Origin: Synechococcus sp. A15-62
Lineage (GTDB): Bacteria > Cyanobacteriota > Cyanobacteriia > PCC-6307 > Cyanobiaceae
Direction: 5' to 3'
DNA: 64,000 nt
Assembly: GCF_014280075.1 (NCBI RefSeq)
Contig: NZ_CP047950.1
Coordinates: 1,798,001-1,862,000, forward strand
The notes under the pieces are model-generated. The model was given only the letters and a program-made list of their open reading frames with translations. It made no database searches and was not told where the DNA came from. Position 1 is the stretch's first letter. Each line of letters begins with the position of its first letter. Below are positions 1 to 9,462 of the stretch, one piece after another. A program made the position numbers and the translations under genes.

Positions 1-547
1 GCAGCTGCACCTCCACAGCCACAGCGTTGCGGCCCAGGGCCGCTTCATGCAAAGCCAACTGATCCAGCCCGTTGCCCTGATCTGGCAACGGCTGATCAGG
101 GAACAGAGGCGCATCCAGGGCCGTCAGGTTGCCATCCACCAAACGGCGAAGCGCCAAGGCCGCCTGACGGTGATTCAGGGCTGCTGAAGCTGCACGCCAG
201 CGCAACAACAGCCACTGCCGCCGTTCATCGCCAACACGGGGGATGTAGCGGTCAAGCACCACGGCTGCAGCTTCGGGGGCACCGCAGCTCATCAGGGCTT
301 CAGCGTTCGCTAGCACCAGCTCCAACGAGTCGATCACCGGATGCAGGGCCAGAAGCCGATCGCGCAGGGCCTGACGACGGCTATTGGAGGTCGCCATGCG
401 GGGATCAAGACAGGCCTGCCCCGCCGCGGCCACATCCATCTCAGCGAGAACACTTTGAAAGCGTTCCTCGCGCATCACCTGCGGATCCGGGGCTGCCGTA
501 ACAGCAGCCAGAAGGGTGAGGGCGAAGGGGAAAAGGGGAGTCCCCAT
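1..547 (-). CDS. Secreted alpha-helical hypothetical protein (partial, runs off the window)
   Basis: The reverse strand is open from an ATG at 547 to the window edge, giving 182 codons with no stop. The N-terminus (MGTPLFPFALTLLAAVTAAP) looks like a signal peptide with an Ala-X-Ala-like end, so the protein is probably exported. The rest is rich in Leu and Ala and appears helical, with pairs of hydrophobic helices that could be TPR-like; this is only an impression. No catalytic motif is visible. It is divergent from purD with about 58 nt between start codons, so the two may share a promoter region. The C-terminus lies outside the window, and I do not recognise the family. Confidence 0.7.
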   Translation of the reverse strand, partial: MGTPLFPFALTLLAAVTAAPDPQVMREERFQSVLAEMDVAAAGQACLDPRMATSNSRRQALRDRLLALHPVIDSLELVLANAEALMSCGAPEAAAVVLDRYIPRVGDERRQWLLLRWRAASAALNHRQAALALRRLVDGNLTALDAPLFPDQPLPDQGNGLDQLALHEAALGRNAVAVEVQL

Positions 548-605
548 GGCGGGCTGCGGTCTACAAAGGAAAACCTACGAGGCCCAAACCGTTCCTCCCG
601 CAACC

Positions 606-1913
606 ATGGCCATTTCGTCCACCCGTCCCAACACGCTGCCTGCCCTCCAACGCGCCCTCGTCGTCGGTGGCGGCGGCAGGGAACAGGCCCTGGCCTGGGC
701 ACTGGCCCGTTGTCCGGGCCTGGAGACGATCTGGATCACCCCTGGCAACGGTGGCACTGAAGGCAGCGCCCTGGCGGTGGGCGAAACCGATCGCGCTGGG
801 TTGATCGCGCTGTGCCAGCAGAACGGCATCGACCTGGTGGTGGTGGGTCCGGAAGCGCCGCTGGCCGCTGGGGTTGCCGATGCCCTGCGAGAGGCGGGCT
901 TCGCCGTGTTCGGCCCTGGAGCAGAGGGAGCCCAGTTGGAGGCGAGCAAAGCCTGGGCCAAGCAGCTGATGCAAGAGGCGGGGGTGCCAACGGCGGGCCA
1001 CTGGGCGGTGGCCAGTGAAGCCGAAGCACTGGCGGTGTTGCAGGAGGTCCAACGTCCTCTGGTGGTCAAGGCCGATGGCTTGGCCGCCGGCAAGGGCGTC
1101 ACGGTGGCCGACAGCGTTGAGGACTCGGAAACCGCCATCCGCGAAGCCTTTGAAGGGCGATTCGGGGCTGCGGGCTCCCAGCTGGTGCTGGAGGAGCGGA
1201 TGGAGGGCCCTGAAGTTTCTGTGTTTGCCCTCTGCGATGGGGAGCGGATGGTGCTGTTGCCCCCGGCGCAAGACCACAAACGGCTCAACGAAGGCGATCG
1301 CGGCCCCAACACCGGCGGCATGGGCGCCTATGCCCCCGCCCCACTGCTGGATGCCGAGGGCCTCGAAGACGTGCGCCGCATCGTGCTGGAGCCCACCCTC
1401 AAGGCCCTGCGCCAACGCGGAATCGATTATCGCGGCGTGATCTATGCCGGCTTGATGATCACGGCCGACGGCCCCCAGGTGATCGAGTTCAACTGTCGCT
1501 TCGGCGATCCCGAATGCCAGACGTTGATGCCACTGCTCGGCCCGGAGCTCGGCGCCGTGCTGCAGGCCTGTGCTCTGGGTCGCCTTGATCTGGCCCCTCA
1601 GCTGAGCATCGCCGAACGCTGCAGTGCCTGCGTTGTGGCTGCAGCCGAGGGCTACCCCGAGTCCCCCCGCAAGGGTGATGCGATCCGCATCGACCTGGTC
1701 CCCGGCCCAGACCATCAGCTGTTTCACGCCGGCACCCGCCGCGACAGCTCCGGCGAACTGCTTACCGCCGGAGGCAGGGTGCTGGCCGTCGTCGCCCAGG
1801 GCGATGACTTCGATGCCGCCTTTGCCGGGGCCTACGACGGTCTTAATCAGCTCGATTACGCCGGAATCACTTACCGTCGGGACATCGGCCATCAGGTGCG
1901 CTCGGGCGGATGA
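606..1913 (+). CDS. purD: Phosphoribosylamine--glycine ligase
   Basis: GAR synthetase catalyses the ATP-dependent ligation of glycine to phosphoribosylamine, the second step of de novo purine synthesis in the cytoplasm. The 435-residue product has the N-terminal signature VVGGGGREQALAWAL, the ATP-grasp segment VVKADGLAAGKGVTVA, and the metal and substrate loop NCRFGDPECQTL, all in family order and at normal length. An in-frame start exists further upstream at 516, but the ATG at 606 puts the conserved N-terminal motif at the usual distance. The stop overlaps the nblS start (ATGA), so the two are probably co-transcribed and translationally coupled. Confidence 0.97.
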   Translation: MAISSTRPNTLPALQRALVVGGGGREQALAWALARCPGLETIWITPGNGGTEGSALAVGETDRAGLIALCQQNGIDLVVVGPEAPLAAGVADALREAGFAVFGPGAEGAQLEASKAWAKQLMQEAGVPTAGHWAVASEAEALAVLQEVQRPLVVKADGLAAGKGVTVADSVEDSETAIREAFEGRFGAAGSQLVLEERMEGPEVSVFALCDGERMVLLPPAQDHKRLNEGDRGPNTGGMGAYAPAPLLDAEGLEDVRRIVLEPTLKALRQRGIDYRGVIYAGLMITADGPQVIEFNCRFGDPECQTLMPLLGPELGAVLQACALGRLDLAPQLSIAERCSACVVAAAEGYPESPRKGDAIRIDLVPGPDHQLFHAGTRRDSSGELLTAGGRVLAVVAQGDDFDAAFAGAYDGLNQLDYAGITYRRDIGHQVRSGG

Positions 1914-3976
1914 GCAGCGGCAGCGGAGCAGCAATCGCTGATTGGGCGCTCCCCCCCAATGGCAAACCGCCAGGGGAGGACCAGAACCTCTGGGACCGCA
2001 TCTCCGCCTGGTGGGCGGAATTCACCCTCCAGACCAAGCTGCTGGCGATTGCCACCCTGGTGGTGAGCCTGATGATGACGGGCATCACCTTCTTCGCCCT
2101 GAATGGCATTCAGCGCGATGCCGTGATGAACGACACGCGCTACGCCCGGGATCTGGGCCTGCTGCTGGCTGGCAACGTCACAGAGCTGGTGGCGCAGGGG
2201 CAGGACCGTGAGCTGGCCAACGTCGCCGAAAAGTTCTGGCGCTCCAGCCGCAGCGTCCGCTACATCTTCTTCGCCGATCCCGAAGGCGTCGTCTATCTAG
2301 GGATCCCGATCAGCGCAACCCCAAGCAGTGGAGATGGAGAGCTTCGTCTCAACCGACGTCTGGAGCTGCCCGACGAGCTGCGACGACGGCCACAGAACCC
2401 CCTGGTGCGACAACACCTCACGCCCCAGGGGGCCGTCACCGATGTGTTTGTGCCCCTGATCAGGGGGGGGCAGTACTACGGCGTTCTGGGCCTCGGAGTG
2501 AATCCGAACGAGACCGCCCTGGCCAGTGCAGCCCTCACGAGGGAGGTGACGGTGGCCGTGTTCATCTCGATCTGGGTGCTGGTGATCCTGGGCGCAGTGT
2601 TCAACGCCCTCACCATCACCCGACCGGTGAAGGAGCTGCTGCGGGGTGTGCGCTCCGTCGCCTCCGGCAACTTCGGTGCCCGGGTGGACCTGCCGGTGGG
2701 TGGGGAATTGGGGGAACTGCTCACCGGCTTCAACGCCATGGCCTCCCAGCTCGAGGCCTACGACGAAGCCAACATCGAGGAGCTCACCGCCGCCCAGGTG
2801 AAGCAGCAGTCGTTGATCGCCACCATGGCCGATGGCGCCATGCTCCTGGATGCCGATGGCCGCATCGTGCTGGCCAATCCCACAGCGCGGCGTCTGTTCC
2901 GCTGGGAAGGGCGCAGCTTGGAAGGCCAGGAGCTGGTGGGGGAATTGCCGGAATTGCTGGCCATCGAGCTGCACAGTCCCCTCGATGCCCTGCTCGGTGG
3001 CGCTTCAGACAGTGAAGACCTGCGCTGCAGTGTGGGGGAACCGGCCCGCACCCTGCGCATCGTTCTGCAGGCGGTGCGTGATGCCAGTGGCGAAACCCTC
3101 AAGGGCATCGCCGTCACCATCCAGGACCTCACCCGCGAGGTGGAGCTGAATGCGGCCCAGAGCCGCTTCATCAGCAACGTCTCCCATGAACTGCGCACGC
3201 CGCTGTTCAACATCAAGAGCTACGTCGAAACCCTGCACGACCTCGGCGATCAGCTCAGCCCCGATGAACAGAAGGAATTTCTCGGGGTCGCCAACGACGA
3301 AACCGATCGCCTCACCCGGCTGGTGAACGATGTGCTGGACCTCTCCAGGCTGGAGTCGGGGAGGACGCTGCAGTTCGAGCCGATCAGCATGCGCCCCGCC
3401 ATGGAGCAGACCCTGCGCACCTACCGGCTGAATGCCGAGGATCGCCAGGTGGAGCTGGTGCTGGATGTTCCCGAAGATCTGCCTGACGTTTTGGGGAACT
3501 GGGACCTGCTGCTCCAGGTGCTCGACAACCTTATGGGCAATGCCCTGAAGTTCAGCCGCCCCGGCGGCCCCCTGGCGCTGCGGGCCTATCCCTGGCCCGA
3601 CACCTGTTCGGTGGAGGGAACGGCAATCACCGGAAGTGACGGCCCCACCTGCGCCCTCACCTCACCACTGCCCAAGCTGCGGGTGGAGATTGCCGACACG
3701 GGCTGCGGCATCAGCAGCGCCGATCAGGAGCGGATCTTCGACCGATTCTTCCGAGTGGAAAATGCCGTTCACACGGAAGTTGGCACCGGGCTGGGTCTCT
3801 CAATCGTGCGAGGCATCCTCGAAAAGCACGGTGCTCAAGTGCAAATGGTGAGCGAGCCCGAGATCGGCACCACCTTCTGGTTCGAACTTCCACTCGCAGA
3901 AGCCGACAAGGATGAGCTGCAGCTGCAAGCGGAACGGCGCAGCCGCAACGCCATTGCCGAGGCCGTCGAGCTTTAG
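1910..3976 (+). CDS. nblS: Two-component sensor histidine kinase NblS (Hik33/DspA type)
   Basis: This 688-residue membrane sensor kinase has two transmembrane segments (about residues 44-64 and 213-234) bracketing a periplasmic sensor region. They are followed by a HAMP linker, a PAS domain (about 300-400), a HisKA domain with the phospho-accepting His near residue 426 (SHELRTPLFNIKS), and a HATPase domain with N box (NLMGNALKFS), G1 (DTGCGI) and G2 (GTGLGLSI). This domain order and length match NblS/Hik33, the conserved cyanobacterial kinase controlling high-light, cold and nutrient-stress responses and phycobilisome degradation. It overlaps purD by 4 nt and ends one base from the convergent kaiC stop, leaving no room for a terminator between them. 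Confidence 0.92.
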   Translation: MSSGSGAAIADWALPPNGKPPGEDQNLWDRISAWWAEFTLQTKLLAIATLVVSLMMTGITFFALNGIQRDAVMNDTRYARDLGLLLAGNVTELVAQGQDRELANVAEKFWRSSRSVRYIFFADPEGVVYLGIPISATPSSGDGELRLNRRLELPDELRRRPQNPLVRQHLTPQGAVTDVFVPLIRGGQYYGVLGLGVNPNETALASAALTREVTVAVFISIWVLVILGAVFNALTITRPVKELLRGVRSVASGNFGARVDLPVGGELGELLTGFNAMASQLEAYDEANIEELTAAQVKQQSLIATMADGAMLLDADGRIVLANPTARRLFRWEGRSLEGQELVGELPELLAIELHSPLDALLGGASDSEDLRCSVGEPARTLRIVLQAVRDASGETLKGIAVTIQDLTREVELNAAQSRFISNVSHELRTPLFNIKSYVETLHDLGDQLSPDEQKEFLGVANDETDRLTRLVNDVLDLSRLESGRTLQFEPISMRPAMEQTLRTYRLNAEDRQVELVLDVPEDLPDVLGNWDLLLQVLDNLMGNALKFSRPGGPLALRAYPWPDTCSVEGTAITGSDGPTCALTSPLPKLRVEIADTGCGISSADQERIFDRFFRVENAVHTEVGTGLGLSIVRGILEKHGAQVQMVSEPEIGTTFWFELPLAEADKDELQLQAERRSRNAIAEAVEL

Positions 3977-3977
3977 G

Positions 3978-5516
3978 TCAGTCCTCGGTGGAAACGCCTC
4001 GGGCGATGCGCGACAACTCGCTGCGCTCATCGGTGGTGACCCGATGGGGCACACCAGAAATGATCCGCTCGAAGTTGGAGAAGGAATCCTTGATCTGAGG
4101 GCCATTCCCCGTGATCACAAATTCGCGGATGCCCTTGTCGTGCCAGGAGCCACGCATCTTGAACACGTTCAAGGCTCGAGCCATCTCCCCACGAATCTCG
4201 ACGTACTGCAGCAGCAGGATCGTGTCAGTGATCGTGGAGATGTGGGAGTCGGTGATCGAGTGGCTGCCCATGAACTCCTCGGAGGTGTTCGTGAAGAAGC
4301 CGGCGATCTCCTCCTGCTTGGCGTAGCCGGTCACCCCAATCACGAACTGTCGGAAGGCGTTGTGGCTGACACCGCGCGCCAGGGCGGAGAGGGAATCGAT
4401 CGCCATGCGCGACGGCTTGAACTGGCTGATCTCCGTCTTGATGATCTGCAGGTGATCTTCGAGGCCGGTGGATTCGGGGTAGGCGCAGATGATCTTGAGC
4501 AGCCCGTCCTGCTCCATCTGCTCGAAGTCGATGCCCCAGCTGGTGCCGTTGCGGAGCAGTTGGGCGCGCGACTCCTCGTATGCGAACAGGATGGCGCGTT
4601 CCTTGTTGCGGCAGGCATCTTCGATGAATTTGGAGACGAGCATCGTCTTGCCCGTTCCGGTGGCTCCGGTGGCCAGGATGATCGAATCTTTGAAGAAGCC
4701 TCCGCCGCACATGTCGTCCAGACGGGGCACACCGGAGCTGACCCGAACGTTGGACGACCGCTGGGTGAGGCGCATCGCCCCGAGCGGGAAGATGCTGATG
4801 CCGTGGGCCCCCATGGTGAAAGGGAACTCGCCCTTCATGTGGGTGGTGCCCCGCAGCTTGAGGATTTCAACAGTGCGCCGACGCCGCTCTCCCTCGAGCA
4901 CGTTGCGCAGGATCACCACGTTGTCGGAAACAAATTCTTCAACGCCGTAACGGGCAATCGGGCCGTACTCATCGATGCGCTCGGTGGTCATCACCGTGGT
5001 GACGCCAATTTCCTTGAGCCGGGCGATCAAGCGAAAAATCTCTCGACGCACCACAAAGACTGCGTCGTATTGCTGGAACACCGCCGTGATCGAATCAATG
5101 GCGACGCGCTTGGCCTTGTACTTGCGGATGGCGTAGTTGATCCGCTCGATCAGACCCGAGAGATCAAAGCTGCCAGCCACGTCCTGGCCGTCGGGATCTG
5201 GCGAGGCATCAAGAATGAAGAGTTTGTCCTGCTCGACCATCTCCTGCAGGTTCCAGCCGAAACTGGCGGAGTTGCGCAGGATGTCGAGGGGCGATTCCTC
5301 GAAGGTGACGAAGATGCCAGGTTCGTCGAAATCCTTGATGCCGTTGTGGAGGAAGTGCAGCGAGAACACCGTCTTTCCGGTGCCGGATGTGCCGCTGATC
5401 AGTGTGCTGCGGCCGATCGGTAGGCCGCCCTGGCACACATCATCAAAGCCCTCGATCCCCGTCGGGAGCTTTTGCACCTGCATCTGAGGCTGACCGCTGG
5501 TCGGAGGGAACTGCAT
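3978..5516 (-). CDS. kaiC: Circadian clock ATPase/autokinase KaiC
   Basis: KaiC is the hexameric RecA-like ATPase, autokinase and autophosphatase at the centre of the cyanobacterial circadian oscillator. The 512-residue protein carries two P-loop halves. CI has Walker A GTSGTGKT at 42-49 and catalytic Glu pair at 73-74. CII has Walker A GATGTGKT at 284-291 and Glu pair at 314-315. The phosphorylation sites equivalent to S431/T432 of S. elongatus are Ser427 and Thr428 in DSHISTITD. The C-terminal A-loop region (DERSELSRIARGV) that binds KaiA is intact. It is the last gene of kaiABC, 65 nt after kaiB. Confidence 0.98.
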   Translation of the reverse strand: MQFPPTSGQPQMQVQKLPTGIEGFDDVCQGGLPIGRSTLISGTSGTGKTVFSLHFLHNGIKDFDEPGIFVTFEESPLDILRNSASFGWNLQEMVEQDKLFILDASPDPDGQDVAGSFDLSGLIERINYAIRKYKAKRVAIDSITAVFQQYDAVFVVRREIFRLIARLKEIGVTTVMTTERIDEYGPIARYGVEEFVSDNVVILRNVLEGERRRRTVEILKLRGTTHMKGEFPFTMGAHGISIFPLGAMRLTQRSSNVRVSSGVPRLDDMCGGGFFKDSIILATGATGTGKTMLVSKFIEDACRNKERAILFAYEESRAQLLRNGTSWGIDFEQMEQDGLLKIICAYPESTGLEDHLQIIKTEISQFKPSRMAIDSLSALARGVSHNAFRQFVIGVTGYAKQEEIAGFFTNTSEEFMGSHSITDSHISTITDTILLLQYVEIRGEMARALNVFKMRGSWHDKGIREFVITGNGPQIKDSFSNFERIISGVPHRVTTDERSELSRIARGVSTED

Positions 5517-5581
5517 AGCAAAGACCTATGACTTGACCGTAGTGAGCGCGAGATGAACCGTGCTGGAGCGCACCATGTCGC

Positions 5582-5947
5582 TTAAGGATCTGAAGAAATG
5601 GTCGTGTCGGTCTCCTCATCGACCGCGTCGATCAAGCTCGAATTGAGCGACGTATCGGACAGCTCGTCGTAGAGCAGATCCAGGCCGATCAGCACGCGCT
5701 CCCGATCGGAGAGGTCACCGATGATGCGCCGCACCGGCGGGGGAAGAATCTTGGACAACGTTGGCGTTGCCAGGATCTTGTCTTCCTCCGCCAGTTGCGG
5801 ATTTTTGAGCACGTCAATCACCTTGAGGGCATACACCCCCCGGAATTCGGTCTCGAGGATGTTGCGCAGCGTTTTCAGCGCCCGCATCGAATTGGGCGTG
5901 TTGCCCGCCACGTAGAGCTTGAGGATGTAGGTCTTGCGGGGACTCAT
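5582..5947 (-). CDS. kaiB: Circadian clock protein KaiB
   Basis: KaiB is the thioredoxin-like, fold-switching clock protein that binds phosphorylated KaiC and sequesters KaiA. The conserved core is recognisable ([19 protein letters not shown] near the N-terminus, then [22 protein letters not shown]). At 121 residues it is longer than the roughly 102-residue S. elongatus protein; the excess is an acidic, Ser/Thr-rich C-terminal tail. Its ATG overlaps the kaiA stop by 4 nt, so kaiA and kaiB are translationally coupled. Confidence 0.98.
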   Translation of the reverse strand: MSPRKTYILKLYVAGNTPNSMRALKTLRNILETEFRGVYALKVIDVLKNPQLAEEDKILATPTLSKILPPPVRRIIGDLSDRERVLIGLDLLYDELSDTSLNSSLIDAVDEETDTTISSDP

Positions 5948-6828
5948 GACGACTCCTCCGAGGCATCGAGCTGATCCGTCGGGCGACGTACACGGCTAGA
6001 GGCCGTGCCCGACAGAGGAAGGTCCGGCGGAATGGAGCGCCGGTACATCTCACACAGATGCGCCATCACGTCGAGAAGCGCAAGGCGGTAATCCTGAAGA
6101 AAGTCATGTTTGTGGCCCTCCAAACTCAGTTGTTTCCAGAATTCATCGATCAGATCCACATGGATCTCAACGGTGCGGGTGATCGGTAGATCACTGAAAA
6201 AAGCGGTGTTGACAAAGCTTTCCAAGGCCTGATTGGCCGCAGCCGGATCACTGAAGTAACTCGCCAGCAGGTCCCGATAGGTGCGTTGAAGCGACAGCAG
6301 CAGATCCCGGCGTTCCTCGGGGGGCAGGCTGCCCAGGAAGCGGGATGGATCCCGTTTGTAGAAAACACCTAGGTAGCCAAGTCGCTCCTGCAGGCGATCG
6401 GAGAGGTTGCCGACGGCACGGGAGGAGGAGCTGCTGTCGTCCTGGCGTCCATCGGCGCGCCCCTGGCGCAGAAAACGCGAAATGGCAGCATCAACGTTGT
6501 ATCCCAGCTGGGCCAGCTGGTCGTCGGGCAGATGCAGCTCCTCGGGGTGGTAGTCCACCTGCCCCTTCACCTCCCCAACGATCACGGCGGGGAAGAGCAG
6601 ACCCGCCGCCAGCAGTTGCTCCTTGACCTCAGCGTCGAGCAGATTCTGCTCAATCACCACAGCGTCAAAATCGTCCCGCCGGGGTCCGAGGACAGCTGCC
6701 AGGGTCTCCCCAGGATCAACCGTCAGAACAACCGACTCGTAACGGTTGGCCGGCAGCCAGGGGCGGCAGGCTTCCACCAAAACTGGGTTGCCCAGCACGA
6801 GAGCAACAGTGAGGGCCGGCCTGGCCAT
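5944..6828 (-). CDS. kaiA: Circadian clock protein KaiA
   Basis: KaiA stimulates KaiC autophosphorylation by binding its C-terminal A-loops. The 294-residue length fits full-length KaiA: an N-terminal pseudo-receiver domain (about 1-125, including [17 protein letters not shown]), a linker, and a C-terminal helical bundle that binds KaiC and dimerises (about 150-280, with [16 protein letters not shown] and [19 protein letters not shown]). Presence of full-length kaiA is typical of Synechococcus and argues against Prochlorococcus. It is first in the kaiABC operon and divergent from rplU, with about 130 nt between them that should hold the kai promoter. Confidence 0.96.
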   Translation of the reverse strand: MARPALTVALVLGNPVLVEACRPWLPANRYESVVLTVDPGETLAAVLGPRRDDFDAVVIEQNLLDAEVKEQLLAAGLLFPAVIVGEVKGQVDYHPEELHLPDDQLAQLGYNVDAAISRFLRQGRADGRQDDSSSSSRAVGNLSDRLQERLGYLGVFYKRDPSRFLGSLPPEERRDLLLSLQRTYRDLLASYFSDPAAANQALESFVNTAFFSDLPITRTVEIHVDLIDEFWKQLSLEGHKHDFLQDYRLALLDVMAHLCEMYRRSIPPDLPLSGTASSRVRRPTDQLDASEESS

Positions 6829-6960
6829 CCGGACATCCGCAGCGTCGAAGTATCTGAATCTTGACGATGGGGCGCGTCAGAGACGAAGATCTTTGTTTGT
6901 CTTTCGATTGCGGCTCAGGCCTGAATCGGTTCGCCGAGCCTGAACGCGTCTTTTCACCTT

Positions 6961-7326
6961 ATGGCCGACACGAAACCAGCCGCGGAACAGAGCGGGACCT
7001 ACGCCATCGTTGAGGCGTCAGGCACCCAGATCTGGCTGCAGCCCAACCGCTACTACGACATCGACCGGCTTCAGGCCGAGGTGGACGACACCATCAAGCT
7101 CGAGAACGTGCTCCTGGTGAAGGACGGCAAGGGCACCACCCTGGGCCAGCCCTATGTCAAGGACGCCACCGTGTCCCTCAAAGTGATGGCCCATCGCCGT
7201 GGGCCCAAGGTGATTGTGTACAAGATGCGCCCCAAAAAGAAAACCCGCCGCAAGAATGGTCACCGGCAGGAACTCACCCGGGTGATGGTTGAGTCCATCT
7301 CCGTGGGCGGCAAGGCCATCAGCTGA
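6961..7326 (+). CDS. rplU: 50S ribosomal protein L21
   Basis: L21 is a large-subunit protein that binds 23S rRNA. The 121-residue product shows the family pattern YAIVEASGTQIWLQPNRYYDI at the N-terminus and the Lys/Arg-rich segment around VIVYKMRPKKKTRRKNGHRQ near the C-terminus. It has a short extension before the usual core. rpmA follows 45 nt downstream in the usual rplU-rpmA pair, which ends at a strong terminator. Confidence 0.97.
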   Translation: MADTKPAAEQSGTYAIVEASGTQIWLQPNRYYDIDRLQAEVDDTIKLENVLLVKDGKGTTLGQPYVKDATVSLKVMAHRRGPKVIVYKMRPKKKTRRKNGHRQELTRVMVESISVGGKAIS

Positions 7327-7371
7327 CCTCTCCCCCTCGCTCCATCAACCGCCCCACCAGCATCTCTTCTC

Positions 7372-7638
7372 ATGGCACATAAAAAAGGCACAGGCTCAAC
7401 ACGTAACGGCCGCGACTCAAACGCCAAACGCCTTGGCGTAAAGGCCTACGGCGGCGAAACCGTCACCGCTGGTTCCATCCTGATCCGCCAGCGCGGCACC
7501 TCCGTCCTGCCCGGCGTCAATGTGGGCAAAGGCAAGGACGACACCCTGTTCGCCCTCACCGACGGCATCGTGAAGTTCGAATCGATCCGCCGCGGCCTGC
7601 GCAACCGCAAGCGCATCAACATCACCGCAGCGGTCTGA
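7372..7638 (+). CDS. rpmA: 50S ribosomal protein L27
   Basis: L27 is a basic 88-residue large-subunit protein whose N-terminus reaches the peptidyl transferase centre. The N-terminus [20 protein letters not shown] is the family signature, and no N-terminal cleavage extension like that of Firmicutes is present. Second gene of the rplU-rpmA unit; a rho-independent terminator begins about 24 nt after the stop. Confidence 0.98.
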   Translation: MAHKKGTGSTRNGRDSNAKRLGVKAYGGETVTAGSILIRQRGTSVLPGVNVGKGKDDTLFALTDGIVKFESIRRGLRNRKRINITAAV

Positions 7639-7661
7639 GTTTCACCTCAGAAACACCGCAC

Positions 7662-7695
7662 AGCCCCGATGTCAGTTCGGCATCGGGGCTTGTTT
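7662..7695 (+). terminator. Rho-independent terminator after rplU-rpmA
   Basis: A perfect 10-bp stem (AGCCCCGATG / CATCGGGGCT) with a 9-nt loop is followed by TTGTTT. It lies in the short gap after rpmA and before the convergent methyltransferase gene. Confidence 0.85.
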
Positions 7696-7706
7696 GATGC
7701 CTTGCC

Positions 7707-8459
7707 TCAGGGGCGGCGGTAAAGCCGGGCCGTGATCAGAAGGGGATGGAACACCTCCAGGAACTGAGCCTGCAGGGTGCGGAAAAAACCATCCACCAGG
7801 GCCGGATCATCGAAATGGAAGGGGTACTCGCCCTGATGCCCTTTGAAGAAGTACCAGTTCAGGAGAGCGATGGCCCCGGGCGCCATGCGCTGGTGAAACT
7901 CCAGCAGCTGCGCCGAAGGATCCGGCAGGTGTTCCAGCACATCGAGGCAAACCACCGCATCGAAACGCACATCGCCCGTGCTGCTGAGGTCACGATGCAC
8001 CGAAAGCTTGTCCGCCAGGCCCAGGTTTTCCGCCCGTTGCTGCACAAAAGCCTGGTTGTGGGGATTTAGATCCACAAACCAGACGTGGTCAACCTCTGGC
8101 AGCGCCGCCGCCGAAAGGGCATGGGTGCCGATGCCTCCGCCAAAGTCCAGCACCTGGCCCTGCACCGCCATGCCCTGCAGCCGCAGCGTGTCTGCGATGT
8201 AGTCCGCACTGGAGAGATGCCAGGCCGCCAGCTCAAGCAGGTGCCCCGTGCCCACCGTGTCCTCATAGAAGGCTGTGGCGTCCTCTGGCCGGAACGCACC
8301 GGGGTGCAGATCCGCCAGGTCGTCGGTGCTGCTGGGCAGACGCTGCTCGAGCTGCTCCGGCGTGAGGTCGAGGTAGCGGCTGAGGTGTTGCTTGATGCCC
8401 AAACCGTCCGCCAGAAAAGCGGAGACGTCCACATCCGTGCTGCTGCGGAGCTGGGGCAT
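7707..8459 (-). CDS. Class I SAM-dependent methyltransferase
   Basis: This 250-residue protein contains a Rossmann-type SAM-binding motif I (VLDFGGGIGTHAL, about residues 103-115), an acidic motif II (VWFVDLN) and a motif IV/post-IV region (VCLDVLEHLPDP) typical of class I methyltransferases. The N-terminal 90 residues form a helical cap with no assigned function. The substrate cannot be read from the sequence. It is convergent with rpmA and divergent from truB, with start codons only about 40 nt apart if truB begins at 8501. Confidence 0.75.
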   Translation of the reverse strand: MPQLRSSTDVDVSAFLADGLGIKQHLSRYLDLTPEQLEQRLPSSTDDLADLHPGAFRPEDATAFYEDTVGTGHLLELAAWHLSSADYIADTLRLQGMAVQGQVLDFGGGIGTHALSAAALPEVDHVWFVDLNPHNQAFVQQRAENLGLADKLSVHRDLSSTGDVRFDAVVCLDVLEHLPDPSAQLLEFHQRMAPGAIALLNWYFFKGHQGEYPFHFDDPALVDGFFRTLQAQFLEVFHPLLITARLYRRP

Positions 8460-8500
8460 GGATGGGCATCAGAGAGCGGCCAACCTACGCAGCCGGCGGA

Positions 8501-9409
8501 ATGCAACAGTCAGGGCACCCTGCTCCAGCCCCGGTGAACGGCCCCTTCGGCTTCGTGGTGATCGACAAGCCCGCAGGCCTCACTTCCCATGCCTGCGTCA
8601 GCCGCCTCCGCCGCAGCTACGGCCTCAAACGGGTGGGTCATGGCGGCACCCTTGATCCTGCCGTCACCGGGGTTCTCCCTATCGCCCTGGGACCGGCGAC
8701 CCGATTGCTGCCCTACCTCCCCGGGGAAAAGACCTACACCGGGGTGATTCAGCTGGGCCGGCGCACCAGCAGCGACGATCTGGAAGGAGAGCTGCTGGAG
8801 CAGCAGGCCTGGCCATCCCTTAGCGAAGCCGAGCTCAACAGCAGCCTGGAGGCGTTCCGGGGCGCGATTGAGCAGCGTCCGCCGCAGGTCTCCGCCGTCC
8901 ATGTGGATGGCGAACGGGCCCATGCCAAGGCCAGGCGCGGTGAAGCCATGGATCTGCCGCCGCGGGCTGTCACCGTGCACCGGCTGGAGCTGTTGAATTG
9001 GGATGCAACCCTGGGACAGCTGAGCATCGAGGTGCACTGTTCCGCCGGCACCTACATCCGCTCGATCGCCCGGGATCTGGGGGACCGCATCGGCTGCGGA
9101 GGTTGTCTTGCTTCCCTGCGCCGCACCCAGGCCCTGGGGTTCCACGCGCACCAGGCCCATCCCCTGCCGGAGCGAGACGCTGTGCCACCCGATCCCCTGT
9201 CGCCGCTGTTGGCCCTGGGAGACCTGCCCCGGCGTGATCTCAGCGAAGCCGAACAGATCGACTGGCGCTGCGGCCGACGCATCGCAATGGATCCCGGTGC
9301 TGGAGAGGCGGTGGTGGTGTGCAACGCCGATGGGAGCATGGCCGGCATCGGCCACCGCGAGAGCGAAGGTTTGCTGCGGCCCAAGGTGGTTTTCGATGCA
9401 GCAGGCTGA
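8501..9409 (+). CDS. truB: tRNA pseudouridine(55) synthase
   Basis: TruB converts U55 to pseudouridine in the T loop of tRNAs. The catalytic Asp lies in [16 protein letters not shown], the family signature, and the N-terminal core begins at [17 protein letters not shown]. The reading frame opens at 8462, but that start would sit directly against the divergent methyltransferase start. ATG 8501 or GTG 8534 (just before GPFGF) are more plausible; I use 8501. The C-terminal part contains a PUA-like region. A yebC gene follows. Confidence 0.95.
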   Translation: MQQSGHPAPAPVNGPFGFVVIDKPAGLTSHACVSRLRRSYGLKRVGHGGTLDPAVTGVLPIALGPATRLLPYLPGEKTYTGVIQLGRRTSSDDLEGELLEQQAWPSLSEAELNSSLEAFRGAIEQRPPQVSAVHVDGERAHAKARRGEAMDLPPRAVTVHRLELLNWDATLGQLSIEVHCSAGTYIRSIARDLGDRIGCGGCLASLRRTQALGFHAHQAHPLPERDAVPPDPLSPLLALGDLPRRDLSEAEQIDWRCGRRIAMDPGAGEAVVVCNADGSMAGIGHRESEGLLRPKVVFDAAG

Positions 9410-9462
9410 AACCACCCGGTCGCTCAGTACTCTCCGAGCGCATCCCGCCCTGCCCTGACGCG

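Noticed and set aside
561-1934. Long reverse-strand frame opposite purD
   Set aside because: GC-rich codon bias creates antisense open frames; the forward purD is a clear family match.
3912-5423. 503-codon forward frame opposite kaiC
   Set aside because: kaiC is unmistakable on the reverse strand; the frame is a codon-bias shadow.
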